Part shown: positions 1 to 13,437 of the stretch, in pieces
Layout: each line of letters opens with the position of its first letter
How positions within the stretch are numbered: position 1 is the stretch's first letter
Source: Rhabditophanes sp. KR3021
Taxonomy: Eukaryota > Nematoda > Chromadorea > Rhabditida > Alloionematidae
Assembly: GCA_963281155.1 (NCBI GenBank)
Contig: CAUJLY010000002.1
Location: forward strand, 4,836,001 to 4,900,000
Reading direction: 5' to 3'
Length of the DNA stretch: 64,000 bases
The notes under the pieces: model-generated
What the model was told of the DNA's origin: nothing
The model's input: only the letters and a program-made list of their open reading frames with translations
Database searches by the model: none
Program-made: the position numbers and the translations under genes

Positions 1-276
1 AATAACTTTATAGCAATCAAAAAATGTGTCCTTTAAGGAATCAGCTCTTCCATCCCAGTAAATTAAAACCAAAATAAGAGCTCGTTGCCACTCATATAGA
101 AATTAAATCGACGCTAGGAGACTTACACTACTTTTAGTGTCGATTGGTAAATTGATACCACACAATTTTCCCGTCAAGATATGCTCAAACTTAACTATAC
201 ACAAACCATCCAGCCAAATATTTTCATCACACAAAAGTTCGAAATTAGGCTCAGCATCTAATACTTTCATCATCAT
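1..276 (-). CDS. NUP205: Nup205/Nup192-like nucleoporin, N-terminal exons, cut by window edge
   Basis: Two exons read on the minus strand, 276-127 and 90-1, separated by a 36-nt intron (donor GTAAGT at 126, acceptor AG at 92-91). The joined frame stays open to the window edge. The second exon contains a stretch ending in VLIYWDG, which resembles the VLLYWDG segment near the N-terminus of vertebrate Nup205, a scaffold subunit of the inner ring of the nuclear pore; the first exon resembles the preceding helical part. The start is uncertain: three ATGs in a row at 276-268 follow an AG at about 282-281, so more N-terminal exons may lie upstream. Only about 80 residues are visible, so the family call rests on a short match. 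Confidence 0.5.
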
Positions 277-916
277 TTTACTATTTTTTAGACATTAAAA
301 CATTTAATAATCTCTTTAAACGGTCTGGTTGTCTTTATCATTTTACCCAAAACGAATGTCATCCCATTTTAGATGATTTAGAAGTATCGACTAAGCCAGG
401 GCCGTGCCTTTATAACGAAATTCAGCTGTTTTTTGGTTCTATTTCAACACCTTCTGGCTATAAATGCAAAGCGAAGTATCTTCATCTTATGATTTTTAAC
501 AAAATTTTGCTTTACCTTTATTACTCATTGATGTATGATTAAACTGATAACACAAATCCCAGACATTCTGCTACATTCCTCTATTGTAGCAATATCGATA
601 ATTATATATTTAGTATGTCTTAATCTATTTCTCACCATATCTGCGCAAGATGACACTGGGAAGTATCATCAAACACATCTTGTACCTTTTAATAATATAA
701 CAAACCATTCTTACTTGTATACTTCTCGATACTTGTTGTCTTATTAAATAGCTAGTCTCACTATCTATCAATAACACAAATCCTAGACATTCCGTTCAAA
801 TTGTATTAGCATTAATCACCTCATTTATGTGCTGTTAACGTCATTTTTATTACATTTGTTGTGTACTTTCAGTTTCTCTTATACCCTAAGTATAACTTCA
901 AATTATCTCAGCCGAA
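277..916. other. Divergent intergenic region
   Basis: Lies between the Nup205-like gene (-) and UBE2G1 (+) and so should hold both promoters. I see AT-rich sequence with short open frames but no convincing coding exon. A splice acceptor (AG at 910-911) sits 5 nt before the UBE2G1 start. Confidence 0.4.
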
Positions 917-1441
917 ATGGCATCTTCTTCAGCTCTTCCCGAAGATACAATTCAAGGAAAGTTATTATTACAGAAGCAACTAGCCGATCTTGTCAAAAAT
1001 CCTGTGGATGGATTTTCAGCCGGCTTAGTAGACGACAATGATATTTACCGCTGGGAAGTTTTGATAATTGGGCCACCAGAAACCATATACGAAGGCGGTT
1101 TCTTCAAAGCAATCTTAGAATTCCCAACAGCCTACCCACAACAACCTCCAAAGATGCGTTTTATTTCCGAGATGTGGCACCCTAATATTGATAAAAATGG
1201 ACACGTCTGTATAAGTATTCTCCATCAGGCTGGAGAAGATAGGTTCGGCTACGAAAGGCCTGAAGAACGTTGGTTGCCTGTTCATACGGTGGAAACAATC
1301 CTCATTAGTGTCATCTCAATGTTGGCAGACCCCAATTTTGAATCTCCTGCCAATGTGGATGCCGCCAAAATGCAAAGGGAGGATTACCCGGAATTCCGTA
1401 AAAGGGTTGCTCAGTGCGTCCGTAAAAGCCAAGAAGATTAA
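917..1441 (+). CDS. UBE2G1: Ubiquitin-conjugating enzyme E2 G1 (UBE2G1/UBC-7)
   Basis: A 174-residue E2 in a single exon. It transfers ubiquitin from E1 to substrates with RING E3 ligases. The UBC fold is complete: the HPN motif is at residues 88-90, the catalytic Cys at 98 (context HVCISIL), followed by the acidic loop insertion with GEDRFGYERPEERW that marks the UBE2G1/UBE2R class, and the C-terminal QCVRKSQE characteristic of UBE2G1. The N-terminus is a few residues longer than in mammals. ATG 917 is preceded by an acceptor-like TTATCTCAG ending at 911, so the 5' end is probably made by splicing. No missing residues; this looks fully functional. Confidence 0.95.
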   Translation: MASSSALPEDTIQGKLLLQKQLADLVKNPVDGFSAGLVDDNDIYRWEVLIIGPPETIYEGGFFKAILEFPTAYPQQPPKMRFISEMWHPNIDKNGHVCISILHQAGEDRFGYERPEERWLPVHTVETILISVISMLADPNFESPANVDAAKMQREDYPEFRKRVAQCVRKSQED

Positions 1442-1824
1442 CCAAAAACCTTAATTTATGTGCGGTCAATTTTTTTATACTATCAAAAACCCCTCAGTGA
1501 ATACAAACAAAAAAGATATGGGCAGTAAAAGTTTCTTTTTCTTCTTGCTTCTATTTATTTTATAATTAATTAAAATTAATGTTTCAAATTGATTATAAAT
1601 TCCTCACATAACCAACCTTTCTTGAAGTCTTATTTGATTTTATTCATTCTTAAATTATTACTACATCCATTTCTCAAAATTAGTATCTCTGTCATTTCTC
1701 AAAACTAATACTTTTCTCATTTCTTAAAGGTATTATTATATTTATTCCTAAACGGTAGTATTTAATTTATTTCTTAACAGTATTATGTATTTATAATCTT
1801 TAATTGATTCATCGTCATTCAAAA

Positions 1825-2045
1825 CCAATCAGTAACATATTTTAAGCAATCAGTAACATATTTTAAGCAATCAGTAACATATTTTAAGCAATCAGTAACA
1901 TATTTTAAGCAATCACTAATATATTTTAAGCAATCACTGATATATTTTAAACAATCACTAATATATTTAAACAATCAGTATTACATTTGAAGCAATCAGT
2001 ATTACATTTGAAGCAATCAGTAATTTACAATACATTTAAAACCAA
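1825..2045. repeat. About 21-bp minisatellite, roughly ten units
   Basis: The unit AATCAGTAACATATTTTAAGC repeats in tandem. The first four units are nearly identical; later units drift (AATCACTAATATATTTTAAG, then AATCAGTATTACATTTGAAGC), so the array shows a gradient of divergence from left to right. No coding meaning. Confidence 0.9.
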
Positions 2046-3140
2046 TTATATTGCATTTTTAATGTTTGTTCCTTTGACCTTCTCATAAAATTGTTTAACA
2101 AACATTTTATTAGATAGGGTTAACTTTAAAAAATAAAAAGCGTTAGCATCAAGTGATAGAGTGTGTTTATTATATACTCACATTATAGAAATATGTACAC
2201 ATCTGACAATCATTAACTCAATGGCTAAACCCTTTTCTTCTTTTTATACTTGCTCTCCTTTTTGTTCTTTTTAGTTTAAATTGATTGGTGTTTGTGACTA
2301 CATAGCCCTTATGTTCTTCTCAACCACGTGACATTTGCATAATGTATCATTTTGTCAAATAAATTGAAAATTGGATGGTTGTTAGAGAGAAGAAGATTGA
2401 ATGAGGACGAATACTTAATGCGCAACCCATTAACTATTAACCATCATTTTCCGGTTCTTTGTCTGTACTGTAAATCGATTGTCAATTTCCATTCACACAC
2501 ACATTCAAATACACAAATCTATATAGACATCTAGCAAAAGATAAATTTTATGCAAATATAAACTCACGTCATCCAAATAAATTCCCCTATTAAACTCTCT
2601 TCAACGCAAAAAACGGACGCCAGACAGTATGTATCTTAGTATTTCTTTTTACGCACACCATCTTTTCCCCCAAAAAAGAAAGAGTAAAAGCTTATGGTAC
2701 ATTAAATATATTTGTCCCTGGCCTATAATATTTATATAAAATAGTATGTTTTTGTAAATATTTATTGCTAAATAATATCACGTAACACACTTCGCTAAAG
2801 AGTTAATAACTGCATAATACATATTTTGATGAAGCTTTTTGATAAATGATATGGTGATAATTATTGATATTGTCGCTAAATATATCTGTATCTTAAGAGT
2901 GTGTATAAAATATGGTGTGTTTGTCCAAATCAGAAAGGGTATTTTTTAATTAATAATTGTAGTGTGTAGCATAGTAAGAATGCATTTGCTCGTAAAATTA
3001 TCTCTGTACTTAGATACCCATTTGGTGTATATAATTGTAAATAAATGTGTATGGGACAATTTATACTTGCGAAGAGTATTTATTTTTTGCCACTAAATAA
3101 TGGCCATAGATAGAAATTGAATGGGATTTTGTGTATAAAT

Positions 3141-3300
3141 TCAGTTATATTGGTTAAATTATTATAATATCTCTATGTTGGTTATAATAGTCATATTGGT
3201 TAAATTATTACAATATTCTTATGTTGGTTATAATAGTCATATTGGCTAAATCATTATAATATCTTTATGTTGGTTATAATGGTCATATTGGTGTCAGAGT
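3141..3300. repeat. 46-bp tandem repeat, three to four units
   Basis: Units start with TCATATTGGTTAAATTATTA and end with TATGTTGGTTATAATAG. Three adjacent copies differ at a few positions, and the last is cut short at about 3295. Confidence 0.85.
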
Positions 3301-6300
3301 AAAATATAACATTGCGAAAGGGATATATTATATGGTGTATGCATATGCTGGCTTTTTGCGACGACGACGTCAATTGTAAATTGTAATGATTTGGGTCCCA
3401 GGCCTACGTCACTCTCCCTTGCTTAAGTGTACATAAATTTAATTGTTATCATCCATTCATATGACAATAGCAAAAGTTGTTGCTTTTGTTAGAGAAAGGG
3501 GGAAGTTGAAGAAATTGCGATTGAATCAATAAAGATACGTTTTGTTAAGATATATTGATGTTGATGGACACAACCGATATAAGAACCAACAATATAATGT
3601 GTGCTATATAGCTTTACTTAAACTTGACCATCGCCACAAACGAGGAGGTCTTTACTTTAGAATGGGAAAATTTATTTGCGCGAAAGAATTGTGTATTGGG
3701 TCAATAGTTTAAATATCTCATTCATAACAAATCTTTGCCCAAAACATACTTAAAATAGTCTACAATAGTCTACCACCCATTTATATGCAAAAGAAGTTGT
3801 AGCTTAAGATGCATTCATTTTCACTATTGTATTGCCCTAAATTATATGGGATACCAAATTTAAATGTATATCCAAACGTAATTCTAAATGTAGCTCTGTA
3901 TTTATAAATAATTTTTGTAATGTAGTAGTATTATATTTATTCTTGTTAGCACTCAGCAACACAAAAGAGAATTTGAATTTATGTGGCCTGGATTAAAAGT
4001 CACCACTATTCACAAAATATATAATTGTGTTGTCCTTCGATAATAAATATAACAAATTTTGTGTCTTTCTACTCTTTCATCTATTTGATTGCTCGTTTTG
4101 TCTACCCGTTCACGAAGCCTACCATTAAAATGGATGTACATATTATTTATCTGTATTTATATACATTCATTTACATTCACATCGGTTGTGTACATATTTT
4201 GTCGATTCGCCCTTCTTTTCCATCTACTATCAATTTTGTTCGATCATTCAATAATCATAAAACATCATATACTACTTCTCAATCTAAATTTGTTCCTTTT
4301 GCCTACAACGACATATATACGTCTATATCGTAGAATGACTGTCCTTCCTGTTCTTTTTATTATCATAAATAAATATACACAAAGATTCTCCCATCATTCT
4401 TCAAACTTTTATTTATAATAATGAATACTTTTTCTTTGTGGTGCATATATTATTTATATCGACCGTATACAGGATGAAAAGAGACAACGATGAACTGTAG
4501 ACAAACTACTAAACATCCAACTAAAGCAACCAAAACTATTAAAACGACTAAAACTAAATTATATTTACGCGCCCTCCCAAAAACTCTAAAAAGCACACAC
4601 ATATCACAGCTACAAACATTTATTTGTATGCACGTGCCCCTTCTGAAATTTTAATTCTACCCCTAAGTCTGAATACTGCTCACTACTACTATCTTCTCTT
4701 ATATGTAGATACAAATAATATAAATAAAATATATATTTTTATAGGTAGTAGTAGTGTACACTATATATCGTCAATTTTGTCGTTTCTTTCAACATCATTG
4801 GTAGATATATTTTTGTCGTTATCGTTTTGTCATATCACATCGTCACAACCCTAACAAAACGACAACATCACCACGCCACATACACTCACACACTACCATA
4901 CTAATTTCAAAAATGGAAAAAATACAAAATGGAATGAATATTTTAACGCACACATAGATATATATTCATCAAACCATCATTAATTCCATTCGGCTATTTT
5001 TGGCTGCCTAAAATCTTCTTCATAATCGCTTTTTTACGTTCATCTTGGTCATCCTATATTTTATATCACTTATATTTATTTACAAAAAATAGAAGACATC
5101 TTGCGCACCAGTATAATATATGTATTTTAAATTTATTCCCTATATCTAAAACACACTTATTTTGTATATATCTTAGATACATTATTTTGTAAATCTTAAA
5201 CGCGTATGGTATATAGTAGTATTTATTTTAAATATTTGTATTAACGCTACCCAAAATTTGTCACCCATATTTTAATGTATTGGCAGGATATTCGAATGTG
5301 TATGTGCCTTTTAAGCATGTACACATTTCAAAATTCCCCTTTTACCAACTTTATTTTTAGTGGTTGGGCTTGAAAAGTTTATCCTTACCAACATATATTT
5401 AACATCTATTTTGAAAGAAGGCTGTTGTTGTCTGTATCCATAAAAATAGTTATAGGAATAGTTATATGGTGCCATAATGTGCTTTTTTTATTTACTGTAA
5501 TATATGTAATGTGCATTCACGTGCCTACTTAATACTGCTAAAATGAATTTAATACACGCTACAAATGTATTCATGTACGAATTAATGTCTATCAATGGTG
5601 GTATTAATTATTGTGCCACAAAAAGATATATCTCGTCCACAACTATGCATACTTTCTTTTATTTTCACCAAATGCTCCTCTATTTTCATCTTTTTATCAT
5701 TCTTCACCCTTTTCCATTATTTTCATCCTTATTATGATTATTTGAAAACACATAGAGATTAAACATCAGTCACAGTTGCTGCCGCTAGGCTATAACAGCT
5801 TCTTGTTTAAATTGAACATGTATGCATATTACATTCTACATATATTGTAATATTACAAAAAACATTCGAATTAAGATTCAGTGGGGACGGAGATTTAAAT
5901 AAATGTCTTTAACACATTCTCTTTTCCTCAAAACCCCCAACACACAGATGCTTTCATATATTTCTACATTTTTATATAAATCTGCCTTCAACAACTAACT
6001 CAACTAACTATAGTCCAGTCAATTTTTTGTCAACTTGGTCATAATATCTTCTACATATTTACATATTCTATTAAATATTTTTAGAAAGGCTTGCCTTTTC
6101 CGCGCACCATAACTACCATTTTATTTAATCTAAAAGTATTTGTCGTATATGAAAATGTGATGCCCAACTTTATTACCTTTCAGACGACATTTACCTATAT
6201 TTACTATTTATTATTACATTTCTAATAATTGTATGAAAATTAAACAAATTTCGGCTTTTTTATTTGAGACTATTTTGAAATATAAAGTTTGTTTTGACTG

Positions 6301-8340
6301 GAGAGGAATTTATTTATTTTGTCAAGTATAACTTTTGTATTTCTATGGCAAATACAAAAAAATAAATAAATGAGTCGTCGTCATCGTTAATACTATCAAA
6401 AACTTCTGCCTACATGCAAGGTTTTTTGTAAATTGTTGACATACTTTTTAGTATCTAAAAAATGACTTGTTATTGGTACATTTAGAGTTAAAAATCGTAA
6501 GATGAGAGTTAATGTGTGTGATCGATTGACAGTAGTGCTGATAAAAATTAATATATGTATCTTTATGTTTGCGCTTACACTGCCTTATCATAAAGAAATA
6601 AATATTTAGGTGGTGCGTTTGATAAATATTCTCATTTAAAAAATATATTTATACGATCATCTACTTTTTTAAATTTGTACATTTTCCGCAAATAAAAGTG
6701 CAAACAAATAAGCTACTTTTGTGTACAATTATTGTGATTTAATAATGAAAGTAGGAATACGTTAACCTTAACCCCCCTGATACTCGCTTAGTATTTATTT
6801 AAACGTCTCGGTTCGATTCAATTAAATGATTTTGTATAACCATACCATTATTTGATTAGGTGCTACTGCCTCTTTCTATTGAATCTAAATATTTAATGGA
6901 GAAGGAAAAGTTTTGTAGATAATATTTATTGAATGGAATGCACCTACATTTTAACAAAAACTTCAAAATTACACGTACAAGATAAAATAACGTATCCTTG
7001 AATTATACATTTTTCTTCTCAAAAGGACAGAACGTGAAGGCTAGAAAGGCCGTTATTATTTATAAGTTATCATGATTACGATCGAAAACTACTATCATGT
7101 GATTAAAAAATGTAGTGCGTGATAGTAATTTTGCACTTTCATCAAAGCTACATCATATTAATATCATACTAAAATTATATTATATTTTTTCTTAAGACCA
7201 AATTGCAGTCCCGAACTCCCCTCCTTCCTTCTTTTTGGATGCGCATTGGCATCATATTTATTAATTTGTAAATGAAATATGGCACAACCAGTTATCTAGA
7301 TACCATACATATCATAAATATTGCCTGAGAATTGAATTAAATTGTACAATGTAGTAGAATACAAATGTAGTGGCCGGAAAAGTGGCGATTAATAAGCATG
7401 GTTAAAAGCTTTTACCATAAAGTTAGGAAAATGAAGTATATAGATAACAAGTTACAGTTACGGAAGAACCAAACACCACAACGCTTGGATTATGCCAATT
7501 TTGTGTTTGATTGTGTTGTCCACTTTAAATATAACATTAGTAAGAGCCTTTTCTTTGTGATTTTTTGAAAAATAAGCATTATTTAGTCTGCTGATAAAAT
7601 CGATTGTAGTTAAGTGTAAAATTGAATATTTATTTATATTTTGGTGGGAAGCGAATAAATATTTATATCTACAATGTGATATGAATTTATTATTTTGTAG
7701 TGCACATAAAAAATCTTTTTACACACACAAAGATTCTTTTGCACACATAAAAATATTTTGCTTTATCTATTGTAAAGAGACAATGAAGAATGAATATACA
7801 TATTCAATGTTACCATAATAACAAATTCATTATACACACATTTATTTTTATAATATTGGTTGAAGGTTAAAAGAGAGTGTAGATGGATAGTTACAAAGAG
7901 ATAATAAATTTCACACACAATTCATATTTTTTAAATAAGTAACTTGCCTTGAAATTGACTGTACAAATTATTTTGACAAACTATTTAAGGTCATTTTGTT
8001 TAATAATGATTATTTATGCGCGCAACTAATTTAATTTAATTATGCACATCTTTCTATATTAATAAACAACGCTGATTCATCGCAAAAAACTACAAAACCA
8101 AATAACATTCATTTTTTATTTATAGAAAAAGTTTCATTGACATAACAAGTCAAAAACACATTATTATTATACCTACCTATTTTTATTAAATCAAGTATAT
8201 ACAGTAAAGTCAATTAAATAATTAATAATTGTCGAAACGAATTTTATCAACGGAAACACCTTTGTAACCATTAAATTAATCAGCTACTGAATTTTGTAAA
8301 TAAACTTCGGACACAAAACCATATATGGTCATAACAGGGA

Positions 8341-11300
8341 ATGCCAAAGATGAAGGAAATGGTTTCAGGGTGTTGTGTATGTGCAGAAGAAGTGGGCTGG
8401 GTAGACAATCCGCTTATTTACTGTGATGGGCCCCAATGTGACGTTGCAGTTCACCAAGGTAAGCAAATTCCGCTAACGAGCTTAATTAATTCTATCTATT
8501 TATTATTATTTATGTTTAGGTTGTTACGGAATCTTAGAAGTACCTGAATCAGATTGGTTCTGTTCCAAGTGTAAGTCAGCTCTAGTAAAAGTCAAAGAAA
8601 GTTATCCAGCGCAAACAGAAAAAGATTGGCAAGAAAAAAATGAACCTTCTACAGATCAACTTTTAAACTCACCCAAATGTGAGTTGTGCCCCCACAAGTA
8701 TGGAGCTCTCAAAAAAACGAATTCAAACATGTGGGCTCACGTAATTTGTGCTCTGTATATTCCCGAAGTTCGGTAAGTGTTAAATGGACTATTTGCATTA
8801 AAAAGTAATGAAATGCCGGTGTTTAATTTTATTTTAAATGTACTCATTGTTTCCTTTATAAATAGATTTGGTAATTGCGATAGTATGGAACCTGTTATTT
8901 TGAGAGATGTGCCATTAAGTAGATACACTCAGAATTGCTGTTTATGCAATCTTCCAACTACTGCGGATGCTTCCGACTCAGATTCAACCAGTCCTACCCA
9001 TAAAAGAGCCAAAATTACATCCAAAGTAAATGGGGCATGCATGCCATGTAATCGACAAGGGTGTACCAGGAATTTCCATGTTACGTGTGCCCAATTATGC
9101 GGTTTATTATGCGAAGAAGGGGGCGAATCAAAGAATGTGAAGTATTGTGGTTATTGTACGAGACATTTGAAAGATGCCAAGCAAGATGACCAGATTAAAA
9201 TGATTCCTAGTTATATTCCGCCTGGAACTACTTTAGCAGACCATGGAATTATAGTGAGAAGAAAAAACAAAGACGTGGAAACTAGCAATAGTGAGGATTC
9301 ATCTTCCGACAGTAATAGCACTAGATCGGATGGTTCTTCCCCAGACAATGTTAATACCCATGAAAGCAATAGCAGTACAACGATAAAAACAGAGAGTGCA
9401 CTGATAAAAGAAGAACCCCAACAATGTCACAACCATTTTTTAAGGCAAGACGGTCTTTCAGATAACAACAGTACTCGATCCGACAAAGACCGTCTCAACA
9501 AAACAAATGGATCATTCATCTCAACGAAACAAGAAAATGGCTATGCTACCACAAAAGAAGAAAGTTTAAGAATAAAGGCAAACGAGATGATAAATAATAT
9601 TGTTAAAGGCGTGAAAAACGTGAAATATAGAAACGAAATGAATATAATTTCGAATTCAAAGTATGACAGCCCTTTGACAATTAATGCCAGTTTATCTTCC
9701 TTCTTCTCTAATTCCGCCCAATCCTCGGCTCACTCCTCGCCTAAAATTGTTAATACCTCAATATCTCATCTTCACAACTCTCATGACTCTTGTTCAACAG
9801 CTGCCTCCTCACCGTTAGATGCCTTGCTCACTGCTGCTGAGATGGACAAGAAAAACTCGTTAGCGTACATGAATCCACACGTTTCCTCTATTGGCCATCA
9901 CAATATATCAGTTCTAACTAATAACAACGTCAACGGACATAAGAATAATGGCCACAACAACAATGGGCATAACATCAATGGGCACAGTATTAATGAACAC
10001 TACAACAATGAACACAACAATGGACATACAAATAATGGAGGCGTCGGAACTTTAGCAATCACTAATTCGATACATCTTCCTCGCACAATCGCACTCAGTA
10101 AACAACAACTTCTAAATCAAGCCAAATTAGCATCCTCAGCCCTCAATTCACCTTCTTCTATTAGCAATAATAGCGAATATGACTCAATTGAATTGATTAT
10201 TGATGGGGAAACTTTTTCTGACTATGGCGTCGTCTCATCCAGTAGTAATATTGTCAAAGCAAAGCCTAATTTAAAGAGGAAATCAACTGACGCACGTTAC
10301 CCTAATGGACACGAAGAAAAGAAGAGAAAGAATGGACCGGAAACGAATGGTAGTGTGATGAGAGAAGTGAATAATTCCTCCCATCCTCAAGGACCACCAA
10401 CATCTAAAGGTTCTAAAAAATCCCGCACTGCAAAAGCCGATTACGCCATGTCTCGTGATTTGTCTTCGTCAATGAAAGATTTAAAAAGTCAATGCAAACC
10501 CCTAGTCGATGAGGTCAGCTTTATTATTCTTAACTAATATTAATTTTATTTTAATTTTAGGTAAGTAAAGAATAAGTGAAAAATGTATACAAAATAGAAG
10601 CTGATCTATATCAAAACGTTTATTAAAAGGGAGACAAAATTATTTAAATTAGATAGAATATTATTGAGAAGTATCTTTTAAACAAAAATAGAGATTCTTT
10701 CGACATTTCCTGGATGTTTTTGAACATAATATCGTTAGAATGTTCCGATCCGTCCATGTTTGTCAATACATTCTGTAGGTCCAATGTGGTGGCATACTCA
10801 AAAGCTAGAGCTTCATTACCAGTCAACTCGGCGCAATACAAAGCAAAAGGTTGCTTTTCTAAAATGTCGACAATTCTTGTTTCTTTGTCATTAAGAGGAT
10901 GAATTTCCTAAATAGAAGTCTGGTAGTTGCAATGTGAGCAAGAGCCTAGTTTTAACGTTCGTAGGCACTCTGCCATAAAGTATTTGATTATTGTATTTAT
11001 TAAGGGAAACTGAGCCACCATCCACACTATTTTGCGAGACTTCTTAAATTGGCCCAAATTGTTTTTTACATGATATGTATGATAATGAGCATCAGAGAAA
11101 GTTGATTTGCAGCTATTGCATCAACAAGGCACTCGCATAAACATTGCTGACTTCCACTTATTAACTAAATGCCTCTTCATAGTCAAAATATCAGCTTGAA
11201 TAAGATATAAAACATCTTTATAAGTGAAGAAAAAACATTTTACCAATCACTGTCTTTTAAAAGATAATTAACTAAACAAACTTATATTAATAGATGTGAT

Positions 11301-13437
11301 TTCCTAATATTAATTAACGATTTCCTAGATTGTTCAGATGTTTGAGAAAGAGAGGCTTGAGTCAAAAATAAACGCGGCCGCCGCAGCTTCGTCTCTGCCC
11401 TCTTCTCTCACTAATCATAGTCACACCAAAAAGATGCTCTCTTCCACTGTTTCCCCAATTCCTAACCAAGATCGAGAAACCATTTCGAGGTCTGATTTTG
11501 GATCATCGCACGAAAGAACTTCTTCCAGCAAACGTAATTCTATCAGTATTGTCTCTTCTAATTTGGCTATGGCAGTGGAGGATCGAATTTCTGCTTCTAT
11601 CACAGCAACTATTAATAACAATTTAGTCGCCTTAAACGGCGATGTGCATCCATCTACTAGTTCTGCGTCCACTACTGACCCAGTCCATAACATTTCTACG
11701 ACCCCTAACTCACTCGAAGAGTTGTTAGAAAAACAATGGGGAAAAGGAATTCAATTGTTCAGTCACATCAAAGGACCTTGTGATCTATCTCAATTATTGA
11801 CTTGCCTGGAGGAACTACAAAAAGAAAGTAAAGCCATGCAACAAGAGGAAATAGATCTAAATAAAAGATTAGAACACCTTACAAATGTTAATACTAGACT
11901 ACGGTTGACACTAAAATCCTCTCAAGAAGCAAAAGACCCTGTTCATGAAAGTAACAAGTTCCCTGTGGAAGAAAAGACGCTAGGCTCTACAGTTGTTTCA
12001 TCTCCAGCAAGTTTAGTAGCAGACACTCCACAAGTAGTTATCAATAATGTCCCCTCTCATCCAGCAGTTATGTCTCCGGTTATGTCTCCAGCTCCTTCTC
12101 ATGTAGCTTCTTCGATTGGCAGTGTACAGTCTCCTAAATTAAATTCAACTCCTGTTGCTTCTGTTACAAATGTTACTCCACCACTCCATATTGCTCCGTC
12201 TGCTAATATTCCTAATATTGCTACCCCAGTTAGTGTTCCTCAACAAAGAACGCTAACTCCACACGTACCAATGCAAATTACGCCATCTCCTGCAGCAGTA
12301 CCTAGTACTATCAGTAACACCATCAATAGTACTGTCAATAACACCATTAATAGTAGCGTCAGGCCAGCAACAAGTACTCCAAACCACACCAATTTGCCCT
12401 TCTCTGTTGTTAATAATTTAAATACAAATTCAATTTCAAACCAACTCTCCTTGTTGGCTCAGGCTACTGGTCAGTCAGGAAATGGATTTGGAAGTGCTGA
12501 AGACATTCAAAATCAAATCAGAACTGCCGCTATGGCCAGCAAATTCCCACCTGTGGCCACAAGACCTGAATCTCGCACAAACCAGCAAGCCATCAATTTC
12601 ATGAGTAGAAATAATGCCTCTATTGATAGTCCGATGGTTTCAACTGCTAGTCAACAACAAGTACACCAACAAGTACAACAGCAGGTCCAACAACAATTGC
12701 AGCAACAGCAGCAACAACAGTTAGCCGAATTAGCTAGAGTCCAAGCTCTTAATTCCAATAGTCATAATTTAAACAACACTTTGGCTGCGACATCCTTCAG
12801 CAAAACGATGTCTAGTGACAATTCCCCTCGTGCATCTGTTCAGACCAGTTATGGAAGTACGAATGCACCTGTGAATGGAATGAATATGATGAATGTTAAT
12901 AACCTTGCCAATCAGTTTTTGTTGAACAGATCCTCAGCTTCAGGTACTCCGATGACAGCACCACCCACCCACGCTGGAATCGGAAATTCGGCAGAAATGA
13001 ATATCAGAGACATTCTCAGTTACTTGGCAGGACCACTGAATGGTTTAGAAAGAGGGTCAGCTTTGACAAACTTGAATAACTCCCTGACTGGTGCAAATAA
13101 CAACAACCATCCCAACACCAACGGAACTACTCAGCTTTCCCTAGATCAACAACACAACATCCTATCAACTCTCTTTAATTTTCAGTCAAATCCACAAAAT
13201 CCAAACCTATTAATGACCAATTATCTTGCTCATGCTGCCCAACAACAACAGCAACAGCAAAGGACCCAGCAATTGTCAAATATGTTCAACCACCAATTAA
13301 CTGCAAATTTGATGAATGTTCAAGGAACAATGTCATCTCCAAGTATTGTAAACCAAGGCTTGGCTACGGGAACTCCGCCACCAACTGTTCAACAACTAAA
13401 TTCAGGAAATATCATGTCATCTGCTTTAGCTAAGTAA
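8341..13437 (+). CDS. MLLT10: AF10/AF17 family PHD-finger protein (MLLT10/MLLT6 homologue)
   Basis: A chromatin reader and DOT1L partner. Exons 8341-8458, 8520-8772, 8866-10513 and 11338-13437 join in frame to 1372 residues. Order: a PHD finger (about residues 9-60, GGW-type context with YCDG), an extended PHD with [15 protein letters not shown], [13 protein letters not shown] and [14 protein letters not shown] motifs (about 85-205), a long Ser/Asn-rich middle, and the octapeptide motif-leucine zipper (about 797-870, starting [10 protein letters not shown]) that in AF10 binds DOT1L, followed by a Gln/Asn-rich tail. The middle has an NGH/NEH repeat (9925-10040) and polyQ runs at about 12650 and 13236. 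ATG 8341 follows an AG at 8336-8337. The last intron (10514-11337) is unusual: it contains a decayed antisense coding repeat and an internal AG/GTAAGT junction at 10560/10561. Retaining the second part would give a PHD-only isoform. Confidence 0.93.
10514..10566 (+). other. Short intron abutting a second donor (candidate recursive splice site)
   Basis: Positions 10514-10560 look like a complete 47-nt intron: GTCAGC donor, TAACTAAT branch-like sequence, and a pyrimidine-rich end TTTTAATTTTAG. The next six bases, 10561-10566, are GTAAGT, a perfect donor. The two introns would therefore be separated by a zero-length exon. Confidence 0.55.
10640..11225 (-). pseudogene. Decayed coding repeat, copy 1, inside an AF10 intron (antisense)
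   Basis: Reads on the minus strand, opposite to the host gene. From 11218 downwards: a helical piece, a stop, then a C2H2-like piece ([17 protein letters not shown]), a frameshift into a segment with [10 protein letters not shown], another shift into the best preserved block at 10914-10716 (KETRIVDI ... [13 protein letters not shown] ... HSNDIM), then a further shift to HPGNVERIS. The last two blocks match copies 2 and 3 elsewhere in the window. With several frame breaks this is a relic, not a gene. I do not recognise the parent protein. Confidence 0.7.

Larger units (their letters stand above)
1442..8340. other. 6.9 kb gene-free, AT-rich region with minisatellites
   Basis: The longest gene-free stretch in the window, between the 3' end of UBE2G1 and the start of the AF10 homologue, both on the plus strand. 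Open frames are short and low in complexity and none resembles a protein I know. It holds two tandem repeats (1825-2045 and 3141-3300), many A/T runs and microsatellite-like CACACA and TTTATTT tracts. It may contain the AF10 promoter and 5'UTR exons, or an unseen non-coding transcript; nothing more can be supported by reading. Confidence 0.5.

Noticed and set aside
1825..2045. CRISPR-like array
   Set aside because: Units are contiguous with no unique spacers; this is a minisatellite in a eukaryotic genome.
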